Shown here: positions 1-7,080 of the stretch, one piece after another
Layout of the letters: every line of letters starts with the position of its first letter
Numbering within the stretch: position 1 is the first letter of the stretch
Assembly (NCBI GenBank): GCA_942492835.1
Contig: OW818645.1
Span: forward strand, 3,596,001 to 3,660,000
Reading direction: 5' to 3'
Length of the DNA: 64,000 bases
Origin: GWB2-37-7 sp942492835
GTDB taxonomy: Bacteria; Bacillota; Clostridia; Lutisporales; Lutisporaceae
Program-made: the position numbers and the translations under genes
The notes under the pieces: generated by a model
Databases searched by the model: none
Told to the model about the DNA's origin: nothing
Seen by the model: the letters and a program-made list of their open reading frames with translations, nothing else

Positions 1-502
1 CTAGCAGTTTTTGACCAAAACGGCTTTGAACTAAAAGCAATATAGTTACAAAAACTAAAACTAAATTAAAGGTGATCAATCGTTCTACTGTTATATTTGG
101 AAACATGCTTGCACCATAGGTAAAATAGAAATAATTAGTCATAATAATATCTAAAATACCTGCTATCAAAATTGCAATAAAGTCTTGATATAATGCAGCA
201 GCAGCAAGACAATAGTATACTATCAGATACATGCCCATATGCGGGGATAGAATAATAAGAACAAAAGCTATTAAAGCGTTTGCTATAATTGTTGTATACA
301 TTGTTAGAATTCTATACTTCTTACTTAAAATAAGTGCTGTCTGAATAATACAAACACCAGCACCATAAGCACCTAATGTAATAGAAAATTTTAGGTTGAT
401 ACCTGTTACTGCATCCATAATTATGCTGAATAAAACAATTCCGAAGGTTAATTTAGTCATTAAAATATTTCTTTTGTGAATAATTTCCAATCTCTCCATC
501 AT
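1..502 (-). CDS. Multi-pass membrane protein, N-terminal part
   Basis: An open frame runs from an ATG at 502 to the window edge with no stop, so about 167 N-terminal residues are seen. A strong AAGGGGG ribosome binding site lies just upstream; the second ATG at 499 is equally possible. After a basic start (MERLEIIHKRN) come about five or six hydrophobic segments with short loops, ending in QSRFGQKLL near position 1, where a cytoplasmic domain should begin. Clostridial chemotaxis receptors often have this kind of multi-pass sensor followed by a signalling domain, but that domain is outside the window, so the receptor assignment is inference. A GGDEF protein or another sensor is also possible. 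Confidence 0.6.
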   Translation of the reverse strand, partial: MMERLEIIHKRNILMTKLTFGIVLFSIIMDAVTGINLKFSITLGAYGAGVCIIQTALILSKKYRILTMYTTIIANALIAFVLIILSPHMGMYLIVYYCLAAAALYQDFIAILIAGILDIIMTNYFYFTYGASMFPNITVERLITFNLVLVFVTILLLVQSRFGQKLL

Positions 503-705
503 AAATCCCCCTTAAATATATATATTATTTAGTTATTCTATAAAAAAATACAAATTCCTTCATTATACGACAATATATTGTAATTTTTATTTACTATATT
601 TATAGATTTAAGTATATAATTTAAATATTTACAAATAATACTTATAATACTAAGTAAATAAAGAAAAATCAAAGCAAGTAAAAGTTACTTAAGAGAGGTA
701 TTAAA

Positions 706-1203
706 ATGATTAGAGTTGGAACGAAGGCTCCTGATTTTACTTTAGACAGTACCATGGGAAAGATATCTTTAAGTACTTATAAGGATAAATGGGTATTGTT
801 ATTTTTCTATCCCCTTGATTTTACGCCCATATGAGAGTCAGAGGTGACAGAGTTTAACCGTCGGTTAAACGATTTTGAAAAGCTTAATGTAAACGTAATA
901 GGCGTAAACACTGATAGTGTGTATACACATAGGGCATGGTTGGAGAAAATTGGACAAATAGATTATCCCCTTATATCAGATTATGCAAAAGTTCTTTCAA
1001 GATGCTTTGGAATACTCGATGAAGAAGCAGGGATAGCTTATAGAGGAACTTTCATTATGGATTTAGACAAAAAGGTAAGGTATGCAAGTGAGAATGATTT
1101 ATTGGTAGGTAGAAATATTAATGAGCTATTAAGAGTATTGGCAGCACTTAGTAAAAGTAAACCATGCCCTGTTAACTGGGAAGAAGGCAATACTACTTTA
1201 TAG
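706..1203 (+). CDS. Selenocysteine-containing peroxiredoxin (AhpC/Prx family)
   Basis: Read through the in-frame TGA at 832-834, this frame encodes a complete 165-residue peroxiredoxin. ATG 706 follows the ribosome binding site AAGAGAGG. The N-terminal half has the thioredoxin-fold pattern APDFTL and FFYPLDFTPI. The TGA is codon 43, exactly where the peroxidatic Cys of the PxxxTxxC motif belongs, and the frame resumes with ESEVTEF and a normal Prx C-terminus. Residue C154 in KPCPVNW matches the resolving Cys of 2-Cys AhpC proteins. Peroxiredoxins with Sec at this position are known from anaerobes such as Eubacterium acidaminophilum. A perfect stem-loop begins 17 bases after the TGA. The enzyme would reduce peroxides using thiol donors. 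Without selenium only a 42-residue fragment would be made. Confidence 0.88.
832..870 (+). promoter_or_regulatory. UGA codon with candidate bacterial SECIS hairpin
   Basis: The TGA (832-834) is followed by a perfect inverted repeat, GTTTAACC (852-859) and GGTTAAAC (863-870), with loop GTC. Its apical loop lies 25 to 28 bases after the UGA, within the distance expected of bacterial SECIS elements read by SelB. The apical sequence CGTCG has the GU typical of SelB-recognised loops. That the hairpin works as a SECIS is inferred from position and fold. Confidence 0.7.
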
Positions 1204-1210
1204 AATAATC

Positions 1211-1253
1211 AAAACAATAAGAACCACACATTATGTCTGGCTCTTATTGTTTT
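1211..1253. terminator. Convergent bidirectional terminator
   Basis: Inverted arms AAAACAATAAGA (1211-1222) and TCTTATTGTTTT (1242-1253) lie between the converging peroxiredoxin and nudC genes. The right arm overlaps the last codons of nudC. A T-run follows on each strand. Confidence 0.65.
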
Positions 1254-2064
1254 TGTCTATAAACCAATCTATAAGCTTTCTCGAAATACTAACTTTTCCT
1301 GGTATAGTAGGAAGCTCATTTACATCGAACCAATCAGCATCAGAAAGCTCTTTTTCATCTAATACAAGCTCTCCTCCAGCATATTCTGCGGTATAGCCCA
1401 CCATAAGTGAGTCCGGGTAGGGCCAAGGCTGACTGCCAAAATAGGTGATATTCTTTACCTCAATACCTGCTTCTTCTCTAACTTCTCTTACTACACATTC
1501 CTCAAGAGTTTCACCAGGTTCTACAAAGCCTGCCAAGACACTGTAAAAATTGTTTTTAGACAGGGTATTCTTGGCTAGGAGAATTTTATCTTCCTTAATA
1601 ATAGCAACAATTATAGCTGGTGAAATTTTGGGGTAAATTAGGAGTTTGCAGCGGGGACACAGCTTTGAATGTTCATCGAGCTTCATAAGTGTCTTTTCAC
1701 CACAGCGTCCACAGTATTGACTGTTTCTATTCCAGTTAACAAGGTGATTAGCTCTTGCTGCCAGACAAAACATTTCATCTTCTATTTGTCCAAATAATTG
1801 ACGAAGACCGATTAGCTTATACTCTTTATTGTTAAAGTCATTAGCAGTTATTTCTCCTGCATAGCAAGGCATGGAGCCTAACCTACCAAGATATATGGTG
1901 TTTGTTGGAGAAATTTCTAAACATAATAATTTCTCTGTATTCAGAATATCCAAGGTTAGAGTATCGTTATTAATTTTCACAAGTAATAAATTCTCAAAAA
2001 AGACAAACCAGTATCCAGATTCAGTTTGTTCTGGGAAAGGTAAAGCTCTTAGTTCAAAGGTCAT
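1231..2064 (-). CDS. nudC: NADH pyrophosphatase NudC
   Basis: This 277-residue Nudix hydrolase would cleave NAD(H) to NMN(H) and AMP; some family members also remove NAD caps from RNA. A four-cysteine zinc ribbon (CGRC and CPRC, about residues 118-140) precedes the Nudix domain. The Nudix box GFVEPGETLEE followed by REVREEAGI fits GX5EX7REUXEEXGU. The NudC-specific motif SQPWPYPDSLM follows it and separates this enzyme from general Nudix proteins. The length matches the family. It converges on the peroxiredoxin gene and appears monocistronic. Confidence 0.9.
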   Translation of the reverse strand: MTFELRALPFPEQTESGYWFVFFENLLLVKINNDTLTLDILNTEKLLCLEISPTNTIYLGRLGSMPCYAGEITANDFNNKEYKLIGLRQLFGQIEDEMFCLAARANHLVNWNRNSQYCGRCGEKTLMKLDEHSKLCPRCKLLIYPKISPAIIVAIIKEDKILLAKNTLSKNNFYSVLAGFVEPGETLEECVVREVREEAGIEVKNITYFGSQPWPYPDSLMVGYTAEYAGGELVLDEKELSDADWFDVNELPTIPGKVSISRKLIDWFIDKNNKSQT

Positions 2065-2235
2065 TATTTACTCCTCCACAGCTATAAGAGATTTGTAATA
2101 TATAAGTATTTTCTTCCTTACTTATATTATATACTATATATATAGCACAAAACAATTTACATTGGATTCAAAATGTGAAAAACATATCCCATCATATAAT
2201 AGTAAATCCTATTTTGTATTATACATGGAGGAAAT

Positions 2236-2988
2236 ATGCTTAAACTAATAATAAATGCAGATGATTTTGGACTAACAAAAGGGTGCAATCAAGGAATCAT
2301 AAAAGCACTCAAGGAAGGTCTGGTAACAGATACAACTGTAATGATTAATATGGAAGATGGTCCAGTGGCAATCAAACTTGCAAAAAGCAACGGTTTGAAA
2401 AGTATTGGGCTACATCTAAATTTAACCTGTGGAAAGCCAGTGCTAGAAGCAGAGCAAGTGAGAAGTCTTATAAATCAGGAGGGGTTACTCTATAAAAGAA
2501 CAAGCTTAACTCATCCTGTTATGAATTTGAAAGAAGCGGAGTCTGAGTTATGGGCACAGGTAGAGAAGTTCACTAAAACAGGAATGACATTGAACCACAT
2601 TGACAGCCATCATCATATACATACGATTGAAGGTTTGACTAATATAGTTATTGATATAGCAAAGCAATTGAAGGTACCTTTAAGACAGACTGGAGTAGTA
2701 ATAAAGGAAAAGATAATTGCAGTTGGTGTTAAGACCACTGATAACATTGCATTAGAATTCTATAATCAAGGGGTTAGCATAGAAAACCTATGTAAAATTT
2801 TAGATAGATACGACAAAGGTGTACTTGAGATAATGACTCATCCTGCAATGCTAGACGATGTGCTGCTAAGAAGAAGTTCATATAACAAGTTAAGACCAAA
2901 AGAGCTGGAAATACTGACATCTGAGTATCTTAGAAAATATATAAGTGATAGGAACATAGAGCTTATCTCCTTTGAAGATTTGAGATAG
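2236..2988 (+). CDS. Carbohydrate deacetylase, YdjC/ChbG family
   Basis: The 250-residue protein has the YdjC fold signatures: NADDFGLTKGCNQGI at the N-terminus (metal-binding Asp), GLHLNLT near residue 60, and HIDSHHHIH near residue 122 (metal-binding His). Characterised members remove an acetyl group from chitooligosaccharides such as diacetylchitobiose. The start ATG has a GGAGG site five bases upstream. The next gene, a GlcNAc-kinase-like ATPase, begins 45 bases downstream in the same direction, so the pair probably salvages amino sugars. The exact substrate cannot be read from sequence. Confidence 0.85.
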   Translation: MLKLIINADDFGLTKGCNQGIIKALKEGLVTDTTVMINMEDGPVAIKLAKSNGLKSIGLHLNLTCGKPVLEAEQVRSLINQEGLLYKRTSLTHPVMNLKEAESELWAQVEKFTKTGMTLNHIDSHHHIHTIEGLTNIVIDIAKQLKVPLRQTGVVIKEKIIAVGVKTTDNIALEFYNQGVSIENLCKILDRYDKGVLEIMTHPAMLDDVLLRRSSYNKLRPKELEILTSEYLRKYISDRNIELISFEDLR

Positions 2989-3033
2989 GCAAAGTAATTG
3001 TTTTAAAAATTAAAAACATAAGGTGTGAGGGCG

Positions 3034-3981
3034 TTGAAATATGTAATAGGAATTGATGGAGGCGGCACAAAAACAATACTAAAAGTTGTAAGCTTAGATG
3101 GAAACGTCTTAGCAGAGATAACAGGGGGGGCTTCAAACATACAAGCAGTATCAATATCAAAAGTGACAGAAACATTATCAGATATGCTAGATTCTGCTTT
3201 ATATAGAAAGGGATTGAAGAAGGAAGACTGTAAATATATTTGTATGGGAGCAGCTGGTGTTGATGGAATATTTGAAAAGGAGCTGCTTGAAAATCAGTTT
3301 AGAAGCTATGGAATTCATTGCCCGATTTATATAACCAATGATTCAGAAGTCATGCTGGAAGCAAGTGTTGGTATGTCAGAGGGTATTGTAGTTATATCTG
3401 GCACAGGCTCTATTGCTTATGGACGTGACAAAAGCCGTAAAGAAGTAAGGGCTGGAGGCTGGGGTCATATTATAGGAGATGAAGGCAGTGGATATTGGAT
3501 TGCGACAAGGGCTATTACCGCTGCTGCAAGATATTCTGACAGTAGAGCAGAAAAGACAATATTGCTTGAAATGCTGTTAAAAAAGCTTGGGGAAAAAGAA
3601 GCCAGGGATATCTTAAACTTCCTATATAATAGCAGCAATGGGAAAAGTGAAATTGCTGCTTTGGCAGTAGTTGTAGATGAAGCTTATAAGACAGGAGACA
3701 AAGTAGCAAGAGATATACTTCTTAGTGCCGCAAAAGAGTTGTTTTTAATGTTGGATGCGGTTGCAGCAGCACTTGATTTTGAAGTGGATAGCTTTCCTGT
3801 AGTAGCAGGAGGAAGTGTGTTTAGTAATAATGAACTTGTATATAATACCTTCTGCAATTATGTTGTCGAAAAATATTCTGGGGCTTTTGTTATTAAGTCT
3901 ATTAATAAAGCAGCTGATGGAGCGGTAAAAATAGCACTTAATATGATGAATAACGTATTATTTGATTTACATAATAGTTAA
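3034..3981 (+). CDS. N-acetylglucosamine kinase-like BadF/BadG/BcrA/BcrD ATPase
   Basis: An ASKHA-fold sugar kinase of about 315 residues. Phosphate-binding motifs are GIDGGGTKT at the N-terminus and ISGTGSIAYG near residue 130; GWGHIIGDEGSGYWI is typical of GlcNAc kinases in this family. I prefer the TTG at 3034, which follows AGGTGTGAGG at good spacing; the GTG at 3025 lies inside the ribosome binding site. Together with the deacetylase upstream it suggests phosphorylation of a GlcNAc-type sugar, perhaps recovered from cell wall or chitin. BadF-type activators of (R)-2-hydroxyacyl-CoA dehydratases belong to the same broad family, but the motifs fit kinases better. Confidence 0.8.
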   Translation: MKYVIGIDGGGTKTILKVVSLDGNVLAEITGGASNIQAVSISKVTETLSDMLDSALYRKGLKKEDCKYICMGAAGVDGIFEKELLENQFRSYGIHCPIYITNDSEVMLEASVGMSEGIVVISGTGSIAYGRDKSRKEVRAGGWGHIIGDEGSGYWIATRAITAAARYSDSRAEKTILLEMLLKKLGEKEARDILNFLYNSSNGKSEIAALAVVVDEAYKTGDKVARDILLSAAKELFLMLDAVAAALDFEVDSFPVVAGGSVFSNNELVYNTFCNYVVEKYSGAFVIKSINKAADGAVKIALNMMNNVLFDLHNS

Positions 3982-4079
3982 TGATTGGTATTATGTTTAT
4001 AGAGCATAATAATTAATGAACAAACAAGATGTTAAGACAAATTTCATATAATTGTTGAAACTCTAAAGGAGAGATAAGA

Positions 4080-4235
4080 TTGGAAGATAAACAGATTGAA
4101 ATGATGAAAAAGTTAATAGAAGAAAAAAAGAAAAAGGGTTTAAAGCAAAGCTATAATACTCAAGCAAGCAGTAATATTGTAGAAAATACAAAGTCAGTTA
4201 AAAGAAGTAAAAAAGGTGGATTGTTTGATAAATAG
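4080..4235 (+). CDS. Small basic protein of unknown function
   Basis: A 51-residue frame starts at TTG 4080, eight bases after an AAAGGAGAG site, and ends at TAG 4233-4235. The product is strongly charged: a predicted amphipathic helix rich in Lys and Glu (EDKQIEMMKKLIEEKKKK), a polar middle, and the end KKGGLFDK. The ribosome binding site and coding-like composition support a real gene, but I recognise no family. It lies just before the riboflavin riboswitch without being part of that operon. Confidence 0.5.
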   Translation: MEDKQIEMMKKLIEEKKKKGLKQSYNTQASSNIVENTKSVKRSKKGGLFDK

Positions 4236-4262
4236 AATTTAATATATAAAATTGAATATTAG

Positions 4263-4368
4263 ATCTTCAGGGCGGGGCGTAAATCCCCACCGGCGGTAAA
4301 GCCCGCGAACCGTAAGGTTGATTCGGTGAGATTCCGAGGCCGACAGTATAGTCTGGATGGAAGAAGAT
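4263..4368 (+). promoter_or_regulatory. FMN riboswitch (RFN element)
   Basis: The conserved RFN core is plain: ATCTTCAGGGCGGGG at the 5' side, CCCCACCGGCGGTAAAG, AGCCCGCGAAC, GATTCGGTGAGATTCCGA, CCGACAGT, and closure by GGAAGAAGAT, whose GAAGAT pairs with the first ATCTTC to form P1. It lies 130 bases before ribE. FMN binding would reduce expression of the riboflavin genes, through the terminator immediately downstream. Confidence 0.97.
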
Positions 4369-4401
4369 AAAGTTTTTGCGGATTTAACTGCAATGAATGA
4401 T

Positions 4402-4430
4402 ACGCCCTGATTTTTTTTCGGGGTGTTTTA
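4402..4430 (+). terminator. Riboswitch-controlled terminator
   Basis: ACGCCCTGA pairs with TCGGGGTGT, with G-U wobbles, across a T-rich loop and is followed by TTTATTTTA. It sits between the FMN aptamer and ribE, as expected for transcription attenuation. Confidence 0.7.
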
Positions 4431-4498
4431 TTTTACGCAAATTTTGGATTAAGAATGAATAAATTCCAAATAATATGTATAGGAAGGAGAGGAGTTAG

Positions 4499-5149
4499 GT
4501 GTTTACTGGACTTATAGAGGAAATAGGTATTTTGCATACTATCATAAAGGGGGCAAAATCCGCAAAACTCACCATATGTTCGAATAAAGTGTTACAAGGA
4601 ATTGAGGTAGGGGACAGCATCAGTACAAATGGTGTTTGTCTTACAGTTGTCAGCTTTTCTGATAAAAGCTTTACTGTTGATGTTATGCCAGAAACCATGG
4701 GACGAAGCAATTTAGGGAGCTTAAAGTCAGGCAGCGAGGTGAATTTAGAAAGGGCTTTAAAGCTTGGAGATAGGCTTGGCGGACATATGGTTTCAGGTCA
4801 TATTGATGGGGTAGGACATATTAAAGCTATAGAGGAAGAGGATAATGCTACTTGGGTAACGATTGAAGCTGAACAAAATCTTTTAAAATACGTTATTGAG
4901 AAAGGATCAATTGCTGTTGATGGTACCAGCTTGACAGTAGCATTTGTAGACAGAGAAGTCTTTAAGGTTTCGATTATACCACTTACTAGGGAAGAAACTA
5001 CTCTACTGAGTAAAAAAATAGGAGAGGAAGTAAATTTGGAGTGCGACATGGTGGGGAAATATATAGAAAGGTTTGCTATGTTCAACAAGGATAGCAATAT
5101 ACACAGCATAATTAATATGGATTTTTTAAGAGAAAATGGTTTTGCATAG
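4499..5149 (+). CDS. ribE: Riboflavin synthase, alpha chain
   Basis: This 216-residue enzyme dismutates two 6,7-dimethyl-8-ribityllumazines into riboflavin and a pyrimidine that returns to the pathway. The two lumazine-binding repeats are visible: MFTGLIEEIG and DRLGGHMVSGHIDGVG in the first part, and the second beginning near DRLGGHMVSG and including GSIAVDGTSLTV. GTG 4499 follows GGAGAGGAG. It is the first gene after the FMN riboswitch and lies 18 bases before ribBA. Some nomenclatures call it ribC. Confidence 0.96.
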   Translation: MFTGLIEEIGILHTIIKGAKSAKLTICSNKVLQGIEVGDSISTNGVCLTVVSFSDKSFTVDVMPETMGRSNLGSLKSGSEVNLERALKLGDRLGGHMVSGHIDGVGHIKAIEEEDNATWVTIEAEQNLLKYVIEKGSIAVDGTSLTVAFVDREVFKVSIIPLTREETTLLSKKIGEEVNLECDMVGKYIERFAMFNKDSNIHSIINMDFLRENGFA

Positions 5150-5167
5150 AATAAGGAGGTAAGAAGG

Positions 5168-6379
5168 ATGACAAGCTTTAACACAATTGAGGAAGCGATT
5201 GAGGATATAAAAGCAGGGAAAATGATTGTGGTTGTAGATGACGAGGACAGGGAAAATGAAGGGGATTTGTTGATGGCAGCAGAAAAAGCCACACCTGAAG
5301 CGATTAACTTCATGGCAACGTATGGACGAGGCTTAATATGCCTGCCAATGACGAAGGAAAGACTAAAGGAACTGAATATTAATCAAATGGTAGAAAAAAA
5401 CACAGATTCACATGAGACAGCTTTTACAGTATCTATTGATGCTATAGGAACAACTACTGGTATATCTGCCTTTGAAAGAGCTGCAACTATACAAAAGGTA
5501 TTAGATACTAAGTCAACAGCTAAAGACTTTAATAGACCAGGACATGTATTTCCTTTGGAGGCAAGAGAGGGTGGAGTGTTAAAAAGAGCAGGACATACTG
5601 AAGCCGCTGTAGATTTGCCAAGGCTTGCAGGGCTAAAGCCAGCGGGTGTAATATGCGAGATAATGAACGAGGATGGAACAATGGCAAGGGTGCCACAGCT
5701 ATTGGAATATATTAAGGAACATAATCTGAAAATAATAACAATTGCAGACCTTATTGCATATAGGCGAAGAAAAGAGATTTTAATAAAAAGAGTTACAGAG
5801 GCAAAAATGCCTACAAAGTATGGGAATTTCAAGATAGTAGGCTATGAAAATTCAATTAATGGAGAACATCATGTTGCGTTGGTAAAGGGTAATATTGCAA
5901 ATGGAGAACCAGTACTTGTTAGAGTTCACTCAGAATGTCTTACAGGAGATGCTTTTGGTTCCTTAAGGTGTGACTGTGGAGAGCAGCTTGCAGCAGCAGC
6001 AAGGCGTATAGAAGAGGAAGGCAGAGGAGTGCTTCTGTATATGCGTCAGGAGGGAAGAGGCATTGGACTTATAAACAAGCTGAGAGCTTATGCATTACAG
6101 GATCAAGGAATGGATACAGTAGAGGCAAATCTTGCATTGGGTTTTCCGGCAGATATGAGGGATTACGGAGTTGGAGCACAAATATTAGCAGATCTAGGCA
6201 TAAGTAAGATTAGACTAATGACCAACAATCCTAGGAAGATAGCAGGATTATCGGGACATGGAATAGAGCTTGTGGAGAGAGTTCCAATACAGATGAATCA
6301 CAATGAAAGAAATGAATACTATCTACATACTAAGAAAGAGAAGATGGGACACATTTTAGATTTTAAGGAGGAAGAATAG
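5168..6379 (+). CDS. ribBA: Bifunctional DHBP synthase / GTP cyclohydrolase II
   Basis: A 403-residue fusion. The first 200 residues form 3,4-dihydroxy-2-butanone-4-phosphate synthase (DDEDRENEGDL and GHVFPLEAREGGV). The rest is GTP cyclohydrolase II, with the zinc cysteines in RVHSECLTGDAFGSLRCDCG and the motif RQEGRGIGLINK. Together they supply both committed precursors of riboflavin, from ribulose-5-phosphate and GTP. An AAGGAGG site precedes the ATG. The ribH start follows the stop by one base, so translation of the two is probably coupled. Confidence 0.97.
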   Translation: MTSFNTIEEAIEDIKAGKMIVVVDDEDRENEGDLLMAAEKATPEAINFMATYGRGLICLPMTKERLKELNINQMVEKNTDSHETAFTVSIDAIGTTTGISAFERAATIQKVLDTKSTAKDFNRPGHVFPLEAREGGVLKRAGHTEAAVDLPRLAGLKPAGVICEIMNEDGTMARVPQLLEYIKEHNLKIITIADLIAYRRRKEILIKRVTEAKMPTKYGNFKIVGYENSINGEHHVALVKGNIANGEPVLVRVHSECLTGDAFGSLRCDCGEQLAAAARRIEEEGRGVLLYMRQEGRGIGLINKLRAYALQDQGMDTVEANLALGFPADMRDYGVGAQILADLGISKIRLMTNNPRKIAGLSGHGIELVERVPIQMNHNERNEYYLHTKKEKMGHILDFKEEE

Positions 6380-6380
6380 A

Positions 6381-6842
6381 ATGAAAACATACGAAGGAAA
6401 ACTTATAGCACAGGGGTTGAACTTTGGAATAGTTGTAGGCAGGTTTAATGAATTTATCGGTGGAAAGCTGTTGTCAGGAGCACTAGATGCACTAAATAGG
6501 CATGGAGTAGAGGAAGAAAGCATTGAGATAGCTTGGGTGCCTGGAGCTTTTGAGATACCATTGATAGCAAAGAAGATGGCTATGTCAAAGAAATATGACG
6601 GAGTTATATGTCTTGGAGCGGTGATAAGAGGTTCAACACCACATTTTGACTATGTATCAAATGAGGTTACAAAGGGTATTGCTCAGGTATCTCTAAGCAC
6701 TGAGGTGCCTGTGATATTTGGGGTGCTTACAACGGATAGCATCGAGCAGGCTATAGAGAGAGCAGGAACAAAGGCAGGGAATAAGGGATATGATGCTGCG
6801 GTGACTGCAATAGAGATGGCGAATTTGTTGAGGCAGATGTAG
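6381..6842 (+). CDS. ribH: 6,7-dimethyl-8-ribityllumazine synthase
   Basis: The 153-residue lumazine synthase condenses the two RibBA-branch products and supplies the substrate of RibE. Motifs include FNEFIGGKLLSGA near the N-terminus, WVPGAFEIPLIAKKMA, and CLGAVIRGSTPHFDYV with the catalytic His. It is the last gene of the riboswitch operon and is followed by a terminator. The deaminase/reductase ribD that often precedes ribE in Firmicutes is not in this operon. Confidence 0.97.
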   Translation: MKTYEGKLIAQGLNFGIVVGRFNEFIGGKLLSGALDALNRHGVEEESIEIAWVPGAFEIPLIAKKMAMSKKYDGVICLGAVIRGSTPHFDYVSNEVTKGIAQVSLSTEVPVIFGVLTTDSIEQAIERAGTKAGNKGYDAAVTAIEMANLLRQM

Positions 6843-6863
6843 GGGTAGGGAGATGTTTATGGA

Positions 6864-6891
6864 AGCGGGGGCGATGGCTCCTGCTTTTTTT
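6864..6891 (+). terminator. Terminator of the riboflavin operon
   Basis: AGCGGGGGC and GCTCCTGCT pair with two wobbles around a GATG loop, followed by seven T residues. Confidence 0.8.
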
Positions 6892-6934
6892 GTGGTATAG
6901 ATATGGAAAAGTTCGCATTGTAAAAAATAGGATA

Positions 6935-7080
6935 TCTGCCAGGTGCAGAGGTTATTAGGTTATTGATGTAGTAAAATCCATATAGTAATAAATTATATAA
7001 ATTACTATATGGGTATTTTTTATGGGTAGAGAATGGAGAGAAGAATATAAAGGTGATATATATAGCGTAATAGTAAGGGG
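6935..7080 (+). mobile_element. Truncated left end of RAYT element, copy 1
   Basis: Begins with the small palindrome TCTGCCAGGTGCAGA (6935-6949), then a longer hairpin with arms CCATATAGTAAT (6978-6989) and ATTACTATATGG (7001-7012), then the first codons of a REP-associated transposase from ATG 7024 (MGREWREEYKGDIYSV). The transposase stops being recognisable after about 20 codons and runs into Rhs coding sequence near 7081. Copies 2 and 3 at 10.07 and 12.57 kb share this arrangement. Confidence 0.75.

Noticed and set aside
6978..7012. CCATATAGTAAT hairpins as transcription terminators
   Set aside because: All three copies lie directly before a transposase start and share element ends, so they are better explained as REP-like transposase recognition structures.
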